Shown one piece after another: positions 26,169 to 34,679 of a stretch of 64,000 nt of DNA. The notes beneath the pieces are model-generated. The model saw only the letters and a list, made by a program, of their open reading frames with translations. It had not been told where the DNA came from and ran no database searches. The DNA lies in assembly GCA_965212085.1 (NCBI GenBank), contig OZ243042.1, positions 868,001 to 932,000 of the forward strand. The letters are read 5' to 3'. Source of the stretch: JAHRAW01 sp965212085 (GTDB lineage: Bacteria > Pseudomonadota > Gammaproteobacteria > Arenicellales > Poriferihabitantaceae). Position 1 is the first letter of the stretch. Each line of letters starts with the position of its first letter. Position numbers and translations under genes: made by a program.

Positions 26169-27056
26169 ATGGGATTTGACCACATTGACATTTTCCAGTC
26201 ACTCATAGACGGGATATTGTTCGGCTCGACCTACGCCATCATCGGCATCGGCTTCACGATAATTTTCGGGGCGATGCACAAACTCAACCTCGCCTATGCG
26301 GCTTCCGCCATCGCCGGTGCCTACGTCGGAATCGGCATCGCCACGCTACTGCCGGTCTCCCCGTACGTCGTGTTCATCGTCGGCCCGCTCGCCTCCGCGC
26401 TACTCGGCCTGGTCTTGTACACCTGCTGTTTCCGCCTGATGCCGTCCGGCAACCAGCTGGCGCCGTTGATGGCCTCCATCGGTGCGCTGTTTTTCATTGA
26501 CGAACTCATCATCCACCAAACCGCGGGGTCGCCGATTTCATTCCCGGCCCTGCTGGAGAACGCTTTTTTTGAAATCGGTGAATTCGGCATACGCGGCGAC
26601 CTGGTGTTCGTCATGCTGGCCGGCCTCGTCCTCATGGCGGTGCTGTTGCTGCTATTGTACAAATCGAAACTCGGCCTCGCCACGCGCGCGGTCTCCCAGC
26701 AGGCCGTTGCCGCGCAGCTCTGCGGGATGCAAACCCACCGAACTAACGCCACCACCTTTGTCGTGGCCGGGGTGCTCGGCGGTTTCGCCGGATGCCTGTC
26801 GGCATCGGCGGTGGGGGTTCTCTCGCCGCTATTGACCATACCGCTCACGGTCAAGGGGCTGATCGTCACCGTAATCGGCGGACTGGGCAGCATTCCGGGG
26901 GCCATCATCGCCGGCTTTCTGGTCGGCGGTTTTGAAAATCTCTTCCTGTTGCTACGCGGCGTCAACCAACGCGATATCCTCGTCTTCCTTCTGCTGTTCG
27001 TGTTTTTGGTGTTTCGGCCCAACGGCATCTTCGGCAAAACCATCGACCGGGACTGA
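26169..27056 (+). CDS. livH: LivH-type branched-chain amino acid ABC permease (set 1)
   Basis: 295-residue inner-membrane permease with about eight hydrophobic segments. The family start is clear: SLIDGILFGSTYAIIGIGFTIIFG then NLAYA, and the cytoplasmic coupling loop GGLGSIPGAIIAGFLVGG near the C-terminus. Pairs with the LivM protein encoded next, forming the channel of a HAAT-family importer served by the binding protein upstream. Ends FRPNGIFGKTIDRD. First member of a tightly packed HMGF run. Confidence 0.92.
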   Translation: MGFDHIDIFQSLIDGILFGSTYAIIGIGFTIIFGAMHKLNLAYAASAIAGAYVGIGIATLLPVSPYVVFIVGPLASALLGLVLYTCCFRLMPSGNQLAPLMASIGALFFIDELIIHQTAGSPISFPALLENAFFEIGEFGIRGDLVFVMLAGLVLMAVLLLLLYKSKLGLATRAVSQQAVAAQLCGMQTHRTNATTFVVAGVLGGFAGCLSASAVGVLSPLLTIPLTVKGLIVTVIGGLGSIPGAIIAGFLVGGFENLFLLLRGVNQRDILVFLLLFVFLVFRPNGIFGKTIDRD

Positions 27057-27076
27057 CCCGAAGCGGGCTGAAACGC

Positions 27077-27988
27077 ATGGCGTACTATCTTGGCATACTC
27101 CAGAATATCGGCATACACACGCTGCTCGGTTTGTCGGCCTACCTGTTGCTGCTGACCGGGCAACTGAGCCTCGCGCAGGTGGGTTTTTTCGCCATCGGCG
27201 CCTACGTCTCGGGAATCCTGACGGTGATTTTCGGCCTGCCCATTTTTCCGGCATTGTTCCTCGGCGCACTGACCGCCGGGTTATCCGCTTTCCTGGTGGG
27301 CATTCCGGTGTTGTACATAAGGGGGCTGATGCTGGTCGTGGCCACCATCGCGTTTTCGGAAATTGTGCGGCTGTTTTTCTTCAACTTCAACTGGCGGGTG
27401 ATGGTGGGCGGCGTCGAGGTCGGGCCGGACAGCACACAGGGATTCCGTGAGATTCGTTACTTCGCGGCTAACGGCTGGGAACAGGTGGACGTCGTTGTGC
27501 TCATCTGGTTTTTCGTGGTCGTGGTGCTCGCCCTGTTGTGGTGGCTGGATCGCGTACGCGCCGGCGCGGTGCTGCGCGCCGTCGGCGAAGATGAACTGGC
27601 GGCGCAGAGTTCCGGCGTCAACCTGACCAGGGTCAAGGTCGCGGCCATGACCGGCGGCGGCATCATCGCCGGCATCGGCGGCGGCCTGTACGCCCATTCA
27701 ACCACCTACGTTGACCACAACACGTTCACCATTTTGCTGGCCACCTTCGCCGTGTCCTACCCCATACTCGGCGGACTCTCCGGCGTCTTCGGCACCCTCA
27801 TTGCGGTGGTCGTCATCCAGGGTTTGATGATCGAAGGGCTTCGTTTCCTCGGCGATTTTCGCAACATCCTTTTCGGCCTGCTAATCATTCTGGCGATGAA
27901 TTTCAGGCCCCAGGGTCTGCTCGACGGCAACACCGTCGTGCTGATCAAACGCTACCTGCCGTTCTTCGGGAGCAAACGGCAAAACTGA
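27077..27988 (+). CDS. livM: LivM-type branched-chain amino acid ABC permease (set 1)
   Basis: 303 residues, second channel subunit. Family features are GLSAYLLLLTGQLSLAQVGFFAIGAYV at about 17-43 (split by helices), ARAVGEDELAAQSSGVNL-like coupling sequence (RAVGEDELAAQSSGVNLTR), GIGGGLYAH and the final NFRPQGLLDG. The stop codon is immediately followed by, and overlaps, the livG start at 27988, so the two are coupled. Confidence 0.92.
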   Translation: MAYYLGILQNIGIHTLLGLSAYLLLLTGQLSLAQVGFFAIGAYVSGILTVIFGLPIFPALFLGALTAGLSAFLVGIPVLYIRGLMLVVATIAFSEIVRLFFFNFNWRVMVGGVEVGPDSTQGFREIRYFAANGWEQVDVVVLIWFFVVVVLALLWWLDRVRAGAVLRAVGEDELAAQSSGVNLTRVKVAAMTGGGIIAGIGGGLYAHSTTYVDHNTFTILLATFAVSYPILGGLSGVFGTLIAVVVIQGLMIEGLRFLGDFRNILFGLLIILAMNFRPQGLLDGNTVVLIKRYLPFFGSKRQN

Positions 27989-28743
27989 TGCTCAAACTCT
28001 CGCAACTTGCCAAACACTTCGGCGGCGTGCGCGCCGTGGACCGCCTCGACCTGCACGTCGAACGCGGCGAAGTGTTCGGGCTAATCGGGCCCAACGGCTC
28101 CGGCAAAAGCACCACGGTCAACCTGGTGTGCGGCATCTTTCCGCAAACCGGCGGCGCCATCGAACTGGACGGCGTTGAACTCGGGCGGCTGCAGCCCCAC
28201 CAGCGCATCGAAGCCGGAATCTCGCGCACCTTCCAGAACATCCGGCTGTTTGGCGGCCTCACCGTGTGGCAAAACATCTGGGTCGCGTGGCGCGATGGCG
28301 GCGACGACGATCAAACCTCCTGGGCGTCCAATTGGTTCGGCAGCTCCCGGCACCGCCGTAAGCAGATTCAGGAACTGCTGGCGTTTTCCAATCTCGATCA
28401 CCGCTCCGAAGATCTGGCCGGCAACCTGTCTTTCGGCGAGCAGCGCCGCCTCGAACTTGCCAGGGCGATGGCCGCCAAACCGAAACTGATTCTCCTCGAC
28501 GAACCCGCCGCCGGCATGAACTCCGAAGAAGTAAAAGACCTGCGCCAGCGCATCCTTACCCTCAAACAATCCGGGATCACGGTGCTACTCGTGGAGCACG
28601 TCATGGAATTGGTGATGAACGTGACCGACCGCATCGCGGTGCTCAATTTCGGCAAACGCATCGCCCACGGCACCCCGCAGGAGATTCAGCAGGACCCGCT
28701 GGTGCAGGAAGCCTATTTCGGCTCGGCGGAAAACGCGGCATGA
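27988..28743 (+). CDS. livG: LivG-type ABC ATPase (set 1)
   Basis: 251-residue ATP-binding subunit. Walker A GPNGSGKST, Q-loop SRTFQNIRLFGGLTVWQN, signature LSFGEQRRLELARAM, Walker B LILLDEPAAGM and H-loop VEHVMELVM are all intact. Works as a heterodimer with LivF to drive the LivHM channel. Typical length for LivG (about 255). Its intact signature contrasts with the second LivG copy 3.3 kb downstream. Confidence 0.93.
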   Translation: MLKLSQLAKHFGGVRAVDRLDLHVERGEVFGLIGPNGSGKSTTVNLVCGIFPQTGGAIELDGVELGRLQPHQRIEAGISRTFQNIRLFGGLTVWQNIWVAWRDGGDDDQTSWASNWFGSSRHRRKQIQELLAFSNLDHRSEDLAGNLSFGEQRRLELARAMAAKPKLILLDEPAAGMNSEEVKDLRQRILTLKQSGITVLLVEHVMELVMNVTDRIAVLNFGKRIAHGTPQEIQQDPLVQEAYFGSAENAA

Positions 28744-28761
28744 CACCAATCAAGACGCCCC

Positions 28762-29481
28762 ATGCTTGAAGTTACCAATCTTTCCACTTCCTACGGTCTG
28801 ATCAAGGCGCTGGACGGCGTCTCGCTGAGCGCACAAAGCGGCTCGGTGACCTGCATCCTTGGGCCCAACGGCGCCGGCAAAACCACGCTGATGTTTTCCA
28901 TCGCCGGCATTTTGCGCGTCGATTCGGGCTCGGTCCAAGTGGACGGCGTTGAACTGTCCGGGCTGGATGCGCCCGGGGTGTTAAAAAACGGCGTGTCGCT
29001 GGTACCGGAAAACCGCCTGGTTTTTCCGCTGATGTCGGTGCGCGAAAACCTCTTGGCGGGGGCCTACTTGCGGCCCAATTCCGATAAGAAAGAAATCGTC
29101 GGGGACATCGAAAAAATGTACGCGCGCTTTCCGGTTCTGGGGGAGCGCGCCGAACAGAACGCCGGCACGCTTTCCGGCGGCGAGCAGCAGATGCTGGCGG
29201 TCGCCCGGGCGCTGATGTCGCGCCCGAAAATTCTGCTGATGGACGAACCGTCGGTGGGCCTCGCGCCGCTCGTCGTTGATGAGATTTTTTCCATCATCGG
29301 CCAGTTGAACGGCGAAGGCATATCCATCGTGCTGGTTGAGCAGAACGCCGCCAAGGCGTTGCAGGTGGCGGACCATTTCTACCTCCTCGACCAGGGCCGG
29401 GTGGCCTTCAGCGGCACCCCGGGGGAGATGGAAAACGACGACGTCATCAAGCGCGCGTACCTGGGAGACCGCGCCGCCTGA
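28762..29481 (+). CDS. livF: LivF-type ABC ATPase (set 1)
   Basis: 239 residues. Walker A GPNGAGKTT, LVPENRLVFPLMSVRENL, signature LSGGEQQML, Walker B ILLMDEPSVGLAP, and the LivF-typical glutamine in the switch position (LVEQNAAKAL). Second ATPase of the first transporter set. The second livH starts 21 bp after its stop, so the two sets are probably one transcript. Confidence 0.93.
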   Translation: MLEVTNLSTSYGLIKALDGVSLSAQSGSVTCILGPNGAGKTTLMFSIAGILRVDSGSVQVDGVELSGLDAPGVLKNGVSLVPENRLVFPLMSVRENLLAGAYLRPNSDKKEIVGDIEKMYARFPVLGERAEQNAGTLSGGEQQMLAVARALMSRPKILLMDEPSVGLAPLVVDEIFSIIGQLNGEGISIVLVEQNAAKALQVADHFYLLDQGRVAFSGTPGEMENDDVIKRAYLGDRAA

Positions 29482-29502
29482 GGCCGTCCGAGGCCGACCG
29501 GG

Positions 29503-30417
29503 ATGGACGCGGGTGCCGTCATGGATCTACTGCAGACGACCCTCGACGGATTATTGTTTGGCGCAGCCTACGCGCTGATCGCGCTGGGTTTTTCGCTGAT
29601 CTTCGGCGTCATGAAGCGCATCAACCTCGCCTACGGTTCCTGCCTGTTGCTGGGCGGCGCGTTGGCGGTCTGGCTTGCGCCGTATCTCGGCTGGGGTGCG
29701 TTCGGGATTTTCGTACTGACCGTGGCCGGTAGTGCGGTGGCTAGCGTTTACGTAGAACGACTCTGCTTTGCCCCGCATTCGGGAACCACGGCGGTCACCG
29801 CGTCGATGATTTCCAGTTTTGCCATTTGGATGCAGCTGGACGAGATCTCGTCGCAACTCTTGCCCCAAAGAACCCACGACTTTCCCGGCATTGAGGCGGC
29901 CACCCTGGAGGCCGGCGGTTTGCTGCTCAGGATTGATCAACTGCTTCATCTGCCGGCGGCGTTTTCCCTGATGGCCGGGGTGTGCCTGCTTTTATACAAG
30001 ACCCGTTTCGGGCTGCTGCTGCGGGCCGCTTCGGAAAACGGTCGCACCGCCTGCCTGCTCGGCTGCCACGTGCGCCGCCTGGGGCTGATGGCATTCGCCC
30101 TGGCTGGCCTGCTGGGCGGCGTTGCGGCGTTTCTAATCCTCTCCGGGGACAGTCAGATAACCCCGTTGTTCGGCTTGTGGAGCACTTTCAAGGGGCTGGT
30201 GGCGATGATGCTGGGGGGCATGGGCTCGATACCCGGCGCCATCCTCGGCGGACTTTTGCTGGGCATACTGGAGGCCCACGTCGCTTACAATTTCGGCGCC
30301 GAATTTCGCGACATCGCCACTTTTGCGCTATTGTTCGTGATTCTGATCGTGCGCCCCGGCGGGCTGTTTGCCGGGTCGGCGTACCGTGCCGAGCGCGGCG
30401 CCGGGGAACGGCTTTAA
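29503..30417 (+). CDS. LivH-type ABC permease (set 2)
   Basis: 304 residues, homologous to the first LivH but clearly diverged. LLQTTLDGLLFGAAYALIALGFSLIFG with KRINLAYGSC is the family start; GMGSIPGAILGGLLLGILE is the coupling loop. An alternative ATG at 29521 would remove six residues. It opens a second HMGF set with no binding protein of its own. Confidence 0.9.
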   Translation: MDAGAVMDLLQTTLDGLLFGAAYALIALGFSLIFGVMKRINLAYGSCLLLGGALAVWLAPYLGWGAFGIFVLTVAGSAVASVYVERLCFAPHSGTTAVTASMISSFAIWMQLDEISSQLLPQRTHDFPGIEAATLEAGGLLLRIDQLLHLPAAFSLMAGVCLLLYKTRFGLLLRAASENGRTACLLGCHVRRLGLMAFALAGLLGGVAAFLILSGDSQITPLFGLWSTFKGLVAMMLGGMGSIPGAILGGLLLGILEAHVAYNFGAEFRDIATFALLFVILIVRPGGLFAGSAYRAERGAGERL

Positions 30418-30419
30418 GC

Positions 30420-31325
30420 ATGAGCATCTACCTCGCTTCGGTACTGACCAACATGGCGCTATTGTCGTTTCTGGCACTGTCCGCCTACCTGGTGCTGATC
30501 GTCGGTGAAGTATCCTTCGGCCAGCAGGCGTTCTTCGGCATCGGCGCCTACGTCGCCGCCACCGTCACCAGCATCTTCCACGGCGGCCTGCTACTCGCGC
30601 TGCTGGCCGCTTCGCTGGGCGGCGGCTTGGCCGCCCTGCTGCTGGGATCCCTGACCGCTCGGCTGTCGGGATTGTATTTTTCCATCGCCACGCTTTCCTT
30701 CGCAGAACTCTACCGCCTGGGATTGCTTCAGGTTCGGTTTTCCGTGGAGACGGGCGGGCGCAAAACCGGCCCCGACGGCCCCGAAGGGTTCGAAAACATC
30801 CGCTGGGCTTTTGAGAACAACCTCGACGTTTATGATTTTTTAACGCTGGCGTCGCTGTGTCTGCTGGCATTGCTGGGGGGCCTTGTGTGGCTGGAGCGGA
30901 CGCGGTTCATGAAAAACGCGCGCCTCGCCGGCAAGGACCGCATCCTCGCCCAGTCCCTCGGCATCCGCCCCGGCCTGTACCGCCTGTTTTTTATCACCGC
31001 TTCGGGAGCGGTGGCCGGGTTCGGCGGCGCATTGTTCGCCCATTTCAACAGCTACATAGAGCCGGCCATGTTCGGCATCATGTTGGGAGTTCACGGCCTC
31101 GCCTACTCCATCATCGGCGGCCTCGGTACGCCCCTCGGCCCGCTGCTCGGCGTGTTTTTGGACATCGGAATTCTGGAGAGCATCCGCGCGCTTTCCGAGT
31201 ACCGAATGATCGTTTTCGGCGGCTTGGTGGCGCTACTGCTGATTTTCCTGCCGGAAGGCATCCTCGGCCCGCGAACGGTCAACCGGCTGAAAACGCGGAT
31301 AGGTCGGAGCCGGCACGATGTTTGA
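30420..31325 (+). CDS. LivM-type ABC permease (set 2)
   Basis: 301 residues from the ATG at 30420, two bases after the previous stop. Features are LALSAYLVLIVGEVSFGQQAFFGIGAYVAA (as separate helices), NARLAGKDRILAQSLGIRP in the coupling region, GFGGALFAHFN and the C-terminal LIFLPEGILGPR. It overlaps the next ATPase gene by 8 bp. Diverged from the set 1 LivM, so the duplication is old or the sets have different origins. Confidence 0.9.
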   Translation: MSIYLASVLTNMALLSFLALSAYLVLIVGEVSFGQQAFFGIGAYVAATVTSIFHGGLLLALLAASLGGGLAALLLGSLTARLSGLYFSIATLSFAELYRLGLLQVRFSVETGGRKTGPDGPEGFENIRWAFENNLDVYDFLTLASLCLLALLGGLVWLERTRFMKNARLAGKDRILAQSLGIRPGLYRLFFITASGAVAGFGGALFAHFNSYIEPAMFGIMLGVHGLAYSIIGGLGTPLGPLLGVFLDIGILESIRALSEYRMIVFGGLVALLLIFLPEGILGPRTVNRLKTRIGRSRHDV

Positions 31326-31965
31326 ATGCCGGGACATCCGCAAGTCTTTCGGCGCCGTCCGCGTCCTTAACGGGGTAAATCTCGCCCTTGAGGCGGGCGC
31401 GCGCGTCGGCCTCAGCGGCGGCAATGGAAGCGGAAAATCCACCCTGATCAACATCGCCACGGGTTTCGTCGAAGCCGATGGCGGCGATGTGAGCCTCGAT
31501 GGAAAATCCTGTGCCGGCCTGTCGCCGTGGCGCATCGCCCGGCTCGGCATTCGCCGCACCTTTCAAAGCGTGCGCATGCAACCCTCCGCCCTCCTTGACC
31601 AGCAGCTGCACGACCCTGGCAGCGATGTGCAGACCCGCCGGGATATGCTCAAAGACAGCGGCGTAACCGCCTGGCTCGACCGTTTTCCCGCCGAGGCCCC
31701 GGCCCCGGTACTGCGCAAAGTGGAGGTTGTGCGGGCGCTGTTGGCCAGGCCCAGGGTACTTTTTCTCGACGAGCCTTCGGCGGGGCTGGACGCCGCCGAA
31801 ATGCAAAGTCTCGGCGCGTTTTTGAACCGCTGGGCCGAACCGACCCTGGTGTTGGTGGTGGTCGAACACCGGCGCGACCTGATGGACATGACCGTGAACC
31901 AATTGTTTGAATTGCAAAACGGACGCCTTTCGGAGCGCACCCCGGAACTGGAAAGGCGGGCCTGA
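31318..31965 (+). CDS. Shortened LivG-like ABC ATPase with degenerate signature (set 2)
   Basis: 215 residues against about 250 for LivG. Walker A GGNGSGKST, Q-loop RRTFQSVRMQ, Walker B VLFLDEPSAGLD and H-loop VVEHRRDL are kept. The helical domain is shortened and the signature that should read LSxGE is APAPV in AEAPAPVLRKVEVVRALL. In ABC dimers the signature of one subunit completes the ATP site of the other, so one of the two sites in this transporter should be non-catalytic. The frame is otherwise clean and coupled to its neighbours, so it is not an obvious pseudogene. Confidence 0.8.
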   Translation: MFECRDIRKSFGAVRVLNGVNLALEAGARVGLSGGNGSGKSTLINIATGFVEADGGDVSLDGKSCAGLSPWRIARLGIRRTFQSVRMQPSALLDQQLHDPGSDVQTRRDMLKDSGVTAWLDRFPAEAPAPVLRKVEVVRALLARPRVLFLDEPSAGLDAAEMQSLGAFLNRWAEPTLVLVVVEHRRDLMDMTVNQLFELQNGRLSERTPELERRA

Positions 31966-31991
31966 GCGATGCCGGGGCCGACCCTTAATCC

Positions 31992-32642
31992 ATGTTTGAA
32001 ATTCGCGGCCTGAGCGTGGACTACGGCGCGGTGCGCGCCCTCCGGGACGCCAGCCTGCGCGTCTCCAGAGGCGACGTGGTGCTGCTCAGGGGGCACCACG
32101 GCGCCGGCAAATCGAGCCTGCTCAAGGCGATTATCGGGGCCGTTCCCTGCTATGGCGAGGTCTTGATTGACGGCGCGCCGGCGCGCCATCGCACGCCCCA
32201 TGAAATGGCCGGTCGGGGCGTTGTGCTGGTGCCCGAAGGCCGGAACATTTTTGCGCGCCTGTTGGTGCGGGAGAACCTGCAATTTGGCGCCGCCGTGGCC
32301 GGGGTCGAATCCGGCCTTGAGGAGGTCCTCGCCCTTTTTCCGGAACTTGAACCGCTGCTCAACCTACCCGCCTACCACCTCAGCGGCGGTCAGGCGCAGA
32401 TGCTCGCCTTCGCGCGCGGACTCATGGCCAAACCCGCCTGGCTGCTGCTTGATGAGCCGACGCTGGGGCTGGCCACCGGGCCGGCGGCCAGAGTGGTCGG
32501 GAAAATCAGCCAACTCAAAAGCCTCCGGATCGGGGTGCTGATGGTGGAGCAAAACCACGGCATCGCCGAGGAAATAGCGGATAATGTGCTGGAGATGGAA
32601 AACAGCAGAATCATCTCAAAGCAGAATTTCGAAGTAGAATAG
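31992..32642 (+). CDS. LivF-type ABC ATPase (set 2)
   Basis: 216 residues. Walker A is GHHGAGKSS in place of the usual GPNGAGKTT; LVPEGRNIFARLLVRENL, the intact signature LSGGQAQML, Walker B WLLLDEPTLGLA and the switch MVEQNHGIAEE follow. Together with the degenerate LivG-like partner it would form one normal and one impaired ATP site. Last gene of the tandem transporter block. Confidence 0.88.
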   Translation: MFEIRGLSVDYGAVRALRDASLRVSRGDVVLLRGHHGAGKSSLLKAIIGAVPCYGEVLIDGAPARHRTPHEMAGRGVVLVPEGRNIFARLLVRENLQFGAAVAGVESGLEEVLALFPELEPLLNLPAYHLSGGQAQMLAFARGLMAKPAWLLLDEPTLGLATGPAARVVGKISQLKSLRIGVLMVEQNHGIAEEIADNVLEMENSRIISKQNFEVE

Positions 32643-32671
32643 CGCTCGTATTGTGGACGCCGACAAAAACC

Positions 32672-33145
32672 ATGCCCCACCCAAACCAGCCCACGCCAGC
32701 CCGGAACAATCCGCGGCGCACGCTTTTCCGGATGGCCTTTCTGACGGCGCTGGCGACGTCCCCCGCAACCGCCGACTCGCCGACCACGACTACCCTCTGC
32801 ACCTCCGTGGACGGCCACTTGAAATACACCTGCGAGGTGATGCTGATGTACGACGGCCAACCGCTGAACGGCGCGGAAATCGCCCAGCGCGCCGATATGC
32901 CGTCCATGCCCCTCACGCACAACATCCCGCCGTCCAGACCCACCGAGAACCCCGGCAGGCCGGGGCACTATGAATTTGAAATCGAACTTGAAATGCACGG
33001 CCAGTGGATGTTCACTTATGACCTGCGCTCCCCGGTCCGCGACCGGGTGCACGAGAAGATCTTGTTTCGCGCCGGTCACGATTCGACTTCCACGGATCAT
33101 TCCACTCACACTCACACCCACACCACGCCAAAGAGCACAAACTAA
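32672..33145 (+). CDS. Exported YtkA-like (FixH/CopC-like fold) protein with His-rich tail
   Basis: About 157 residues. The N-terminal NNPRRTLFRMAFLTALATSP segment is a signal peptide, with an arginine pair before the hydrophobic part. The core resembles the YtkA-like domain: VMLMYDGQPLNGAEIAQRAD, DMPSMPLTHNIPP, then HYEFEIELEMHGQWMFTYDL. Such proteins are periplasmic or membrane-anchored and often linked to copper handling. The last 20 residues contain HDSTSTDHSTHTHTHT, a likely metal-binding tail. A TTG at 32651 would add seven residues. It is 4 bp before the aminotransferase gene. Confidence 0.7.
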   Translation: MPHPNQPTPARNNPRRTLFRMAFLTALATSPATADSPTTTTLCTSVDGHLKYTCEVMLMYDGQPLNGAEIAQRADMPSMPLTHNIPPSRPTENPGRPGHYEFEIELEMHGQWMFTYDLRSPVRDRVHEKILFRAGHDSTSTDHSTHTHTHTTPKSTN

Positions 33146-33148
33146 ATC

Positions 33149-34516
33149 ATGAACGCACCGCCATCCAACCCCTCCAACGCCGCGCTGCTGGAAAAAGACC
33201 ACCGGCACCTCATCCACCCCCTGCATCACACCGCGGGCCATGCCAACGGCCGCATCTGGGTGCGCGGGGAAGGCTCGTACCTGTACGACGCCGACGGCAA
33301 CCGCTTCATAGACGGCCTGTCGTGCCTGTGGAACGTCAGCGCCGGCCACGGCCGCCGGCGGCTGGCCGAGGCCGCCGCCGGGCAGATGAACGCGCTGGCC
33401 TTCAGTTCGAGTTACGCCGGCGGCTCAAACCGCCCGGCCATCGAACTCGCGGAGCGCCTTGCCGCCATCGCCGGTCCGCGCATCAACAATTTCTACTTCA
33501 CCAGCGGCGGCGGCGAGTCAACGGACAGCAACATCAAACTGGCGCGTTACTACTGGAAGACCAAAGGAAAGCCGGAAAAAATCAAGGTCATCGGCCGCGA
33601 CTGGGGATACCACGGCGTCACCTTCGGCGCCATGTGCGCCACCGGCATCAGCGGCTACTGGGCGGACTTCGGGCCGCTGATTCCCGGCTTCAGCCACATC
33701 CCGTCGCCGGATCCCTACCACTACCCGGCGCCGGAAGACGGCGCCTCCCAGGGCGTCGCCGCCGCCAATGAACTGGAAAAAGAAATCATCCGGCAAGGCC
33801 CGGAAACCGTCGCCATGTTCATCGCCGAACCGGTGCAGGGCGCCGGCGGCGTGATCGTGCCGCAGCCCGATTATTTCCCGCGCATCCGGGAAATCTGCGA
33901 TCAGTACGAGGTTCTGCTGGTCTCCGACGAGGTCATCACCGGCTTTGGCCGCACCGGCAAAATGTTCGGGATGGAGCACTACGGCGTCGAACCCGACCTC
34001 ATGCAGTTCGCCAAATCCATCACCTCAGGCGCGCTTCCTTTGGGCGGCATCGGCCTCAGCGACGAGATCGCCGAGACCATCACCTCCAGCCCCAAGCCGT
34101 GGATGCACGCCTACACCTACAGCGGCCACCCGACCTCCTGCGCGGTGGCGCTGGCGACCCTCGACATCATTGAAGACGAAGACCTGCCGGGCCAAGCGGC
34201 GGCCAAGGGCAAGGCGCTACTGCAACGGCTTCACGCCGCCCTCGACGACCTCGCCCACGTCGGCCACGTGCGCGGCCTCGGCCTCATGGCCGGCGTGGAA
34301 ATCGTCAAGGACAAAGCCACCAAAGAATGGTTCGCCCCCGACCACGGCCTCGGTGCCAAACTGACCAAAGCGCTCATGGACCGCGGCCTTTACACCCGCG
34401 TACGCAGCGAAGTAATCTGCCTCGCCCCGCCGCTCACCACCGAGCAATCCATCCTCGACGAGATGGTGGAAATCGTGCGGGACGCGGTTGTCGAAGTAAC
34501 CGGGAGCGGCGACTGA
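33149..34516 (+). CDS. Class III aminotransferase (omega-amino acid type)
   Basis: 455 residues of fold-type I, class III PLP enzymes, which transfer an amino group from the end of a diamine, beta-alanine, taurine or similar donor to pyruvate or 2-oxoglutarate. Seen are LSCLWNVSAGHG near the N-terminus, FYFTSGGGESTDSNIKLAR for the PLP phosphate, WGYHGVTFGAM, VSDEVITGFGRTG with the PLP aspartate, and the Schiff-base lysine in MQFAKSITSGALPLGG. Donor unknown. Neighbours (amino-acid importer upstream, exporter downstream) fit use of an imported amino compound. Confidence 0.9.
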   Translation: MNAPPSNPSNAALLEKDHRHLIHPLHHTAGHANGRIWVRGEGSYLYDADGNRFIDGLSCLWNVSAGHGRRRLAEAAAGQMNALAFSSSYAGGSNRPAIELAERLAAIAGPRINNFYFTSGGGESTDSNIKLARYYWKTKGKPEKIKVIGRDWGYHGVTFGAMCATGISGYWADFGPLIPGFSHIPSPDPYHYPAPEDGASQGVAAANELEKEIIRQGPETVAMFIAEPVQGAGGVIVPQPDYFPRIREICDQYEVLLVSDEVITGFGRTGKMFGMEHYGVEPDLMQFAKSITSGALPLGGIGLSDEIAETITSSPKPWMHAYTYSGHPTSCAVALATLDIIEDEDLPGQAAAKGKALLQRLHAALDDLAHVGHVRGLGLMAGVEIVKDKATKEWFAPDHGLGAKLTKALMDRGLYTRVRSEVICLAPPLTTEQSILDEMVEIVRDAVVEVTGSGD

Positions 34517-34679
34517 TTCTACGCCGCCGGTTGGCGGGCCGCGCCCTGTGGCCGGGAAATTGGCCGCACAAATCACTGCAATCCGGTAAAACGCCCTTTT
34601 GTCGCACTTCGGACTGGAATGCCGCCTTTTGCCCAAATCCCCCCTATAATCCGGAGTTGCCATCGAATCCCAGGACTCC

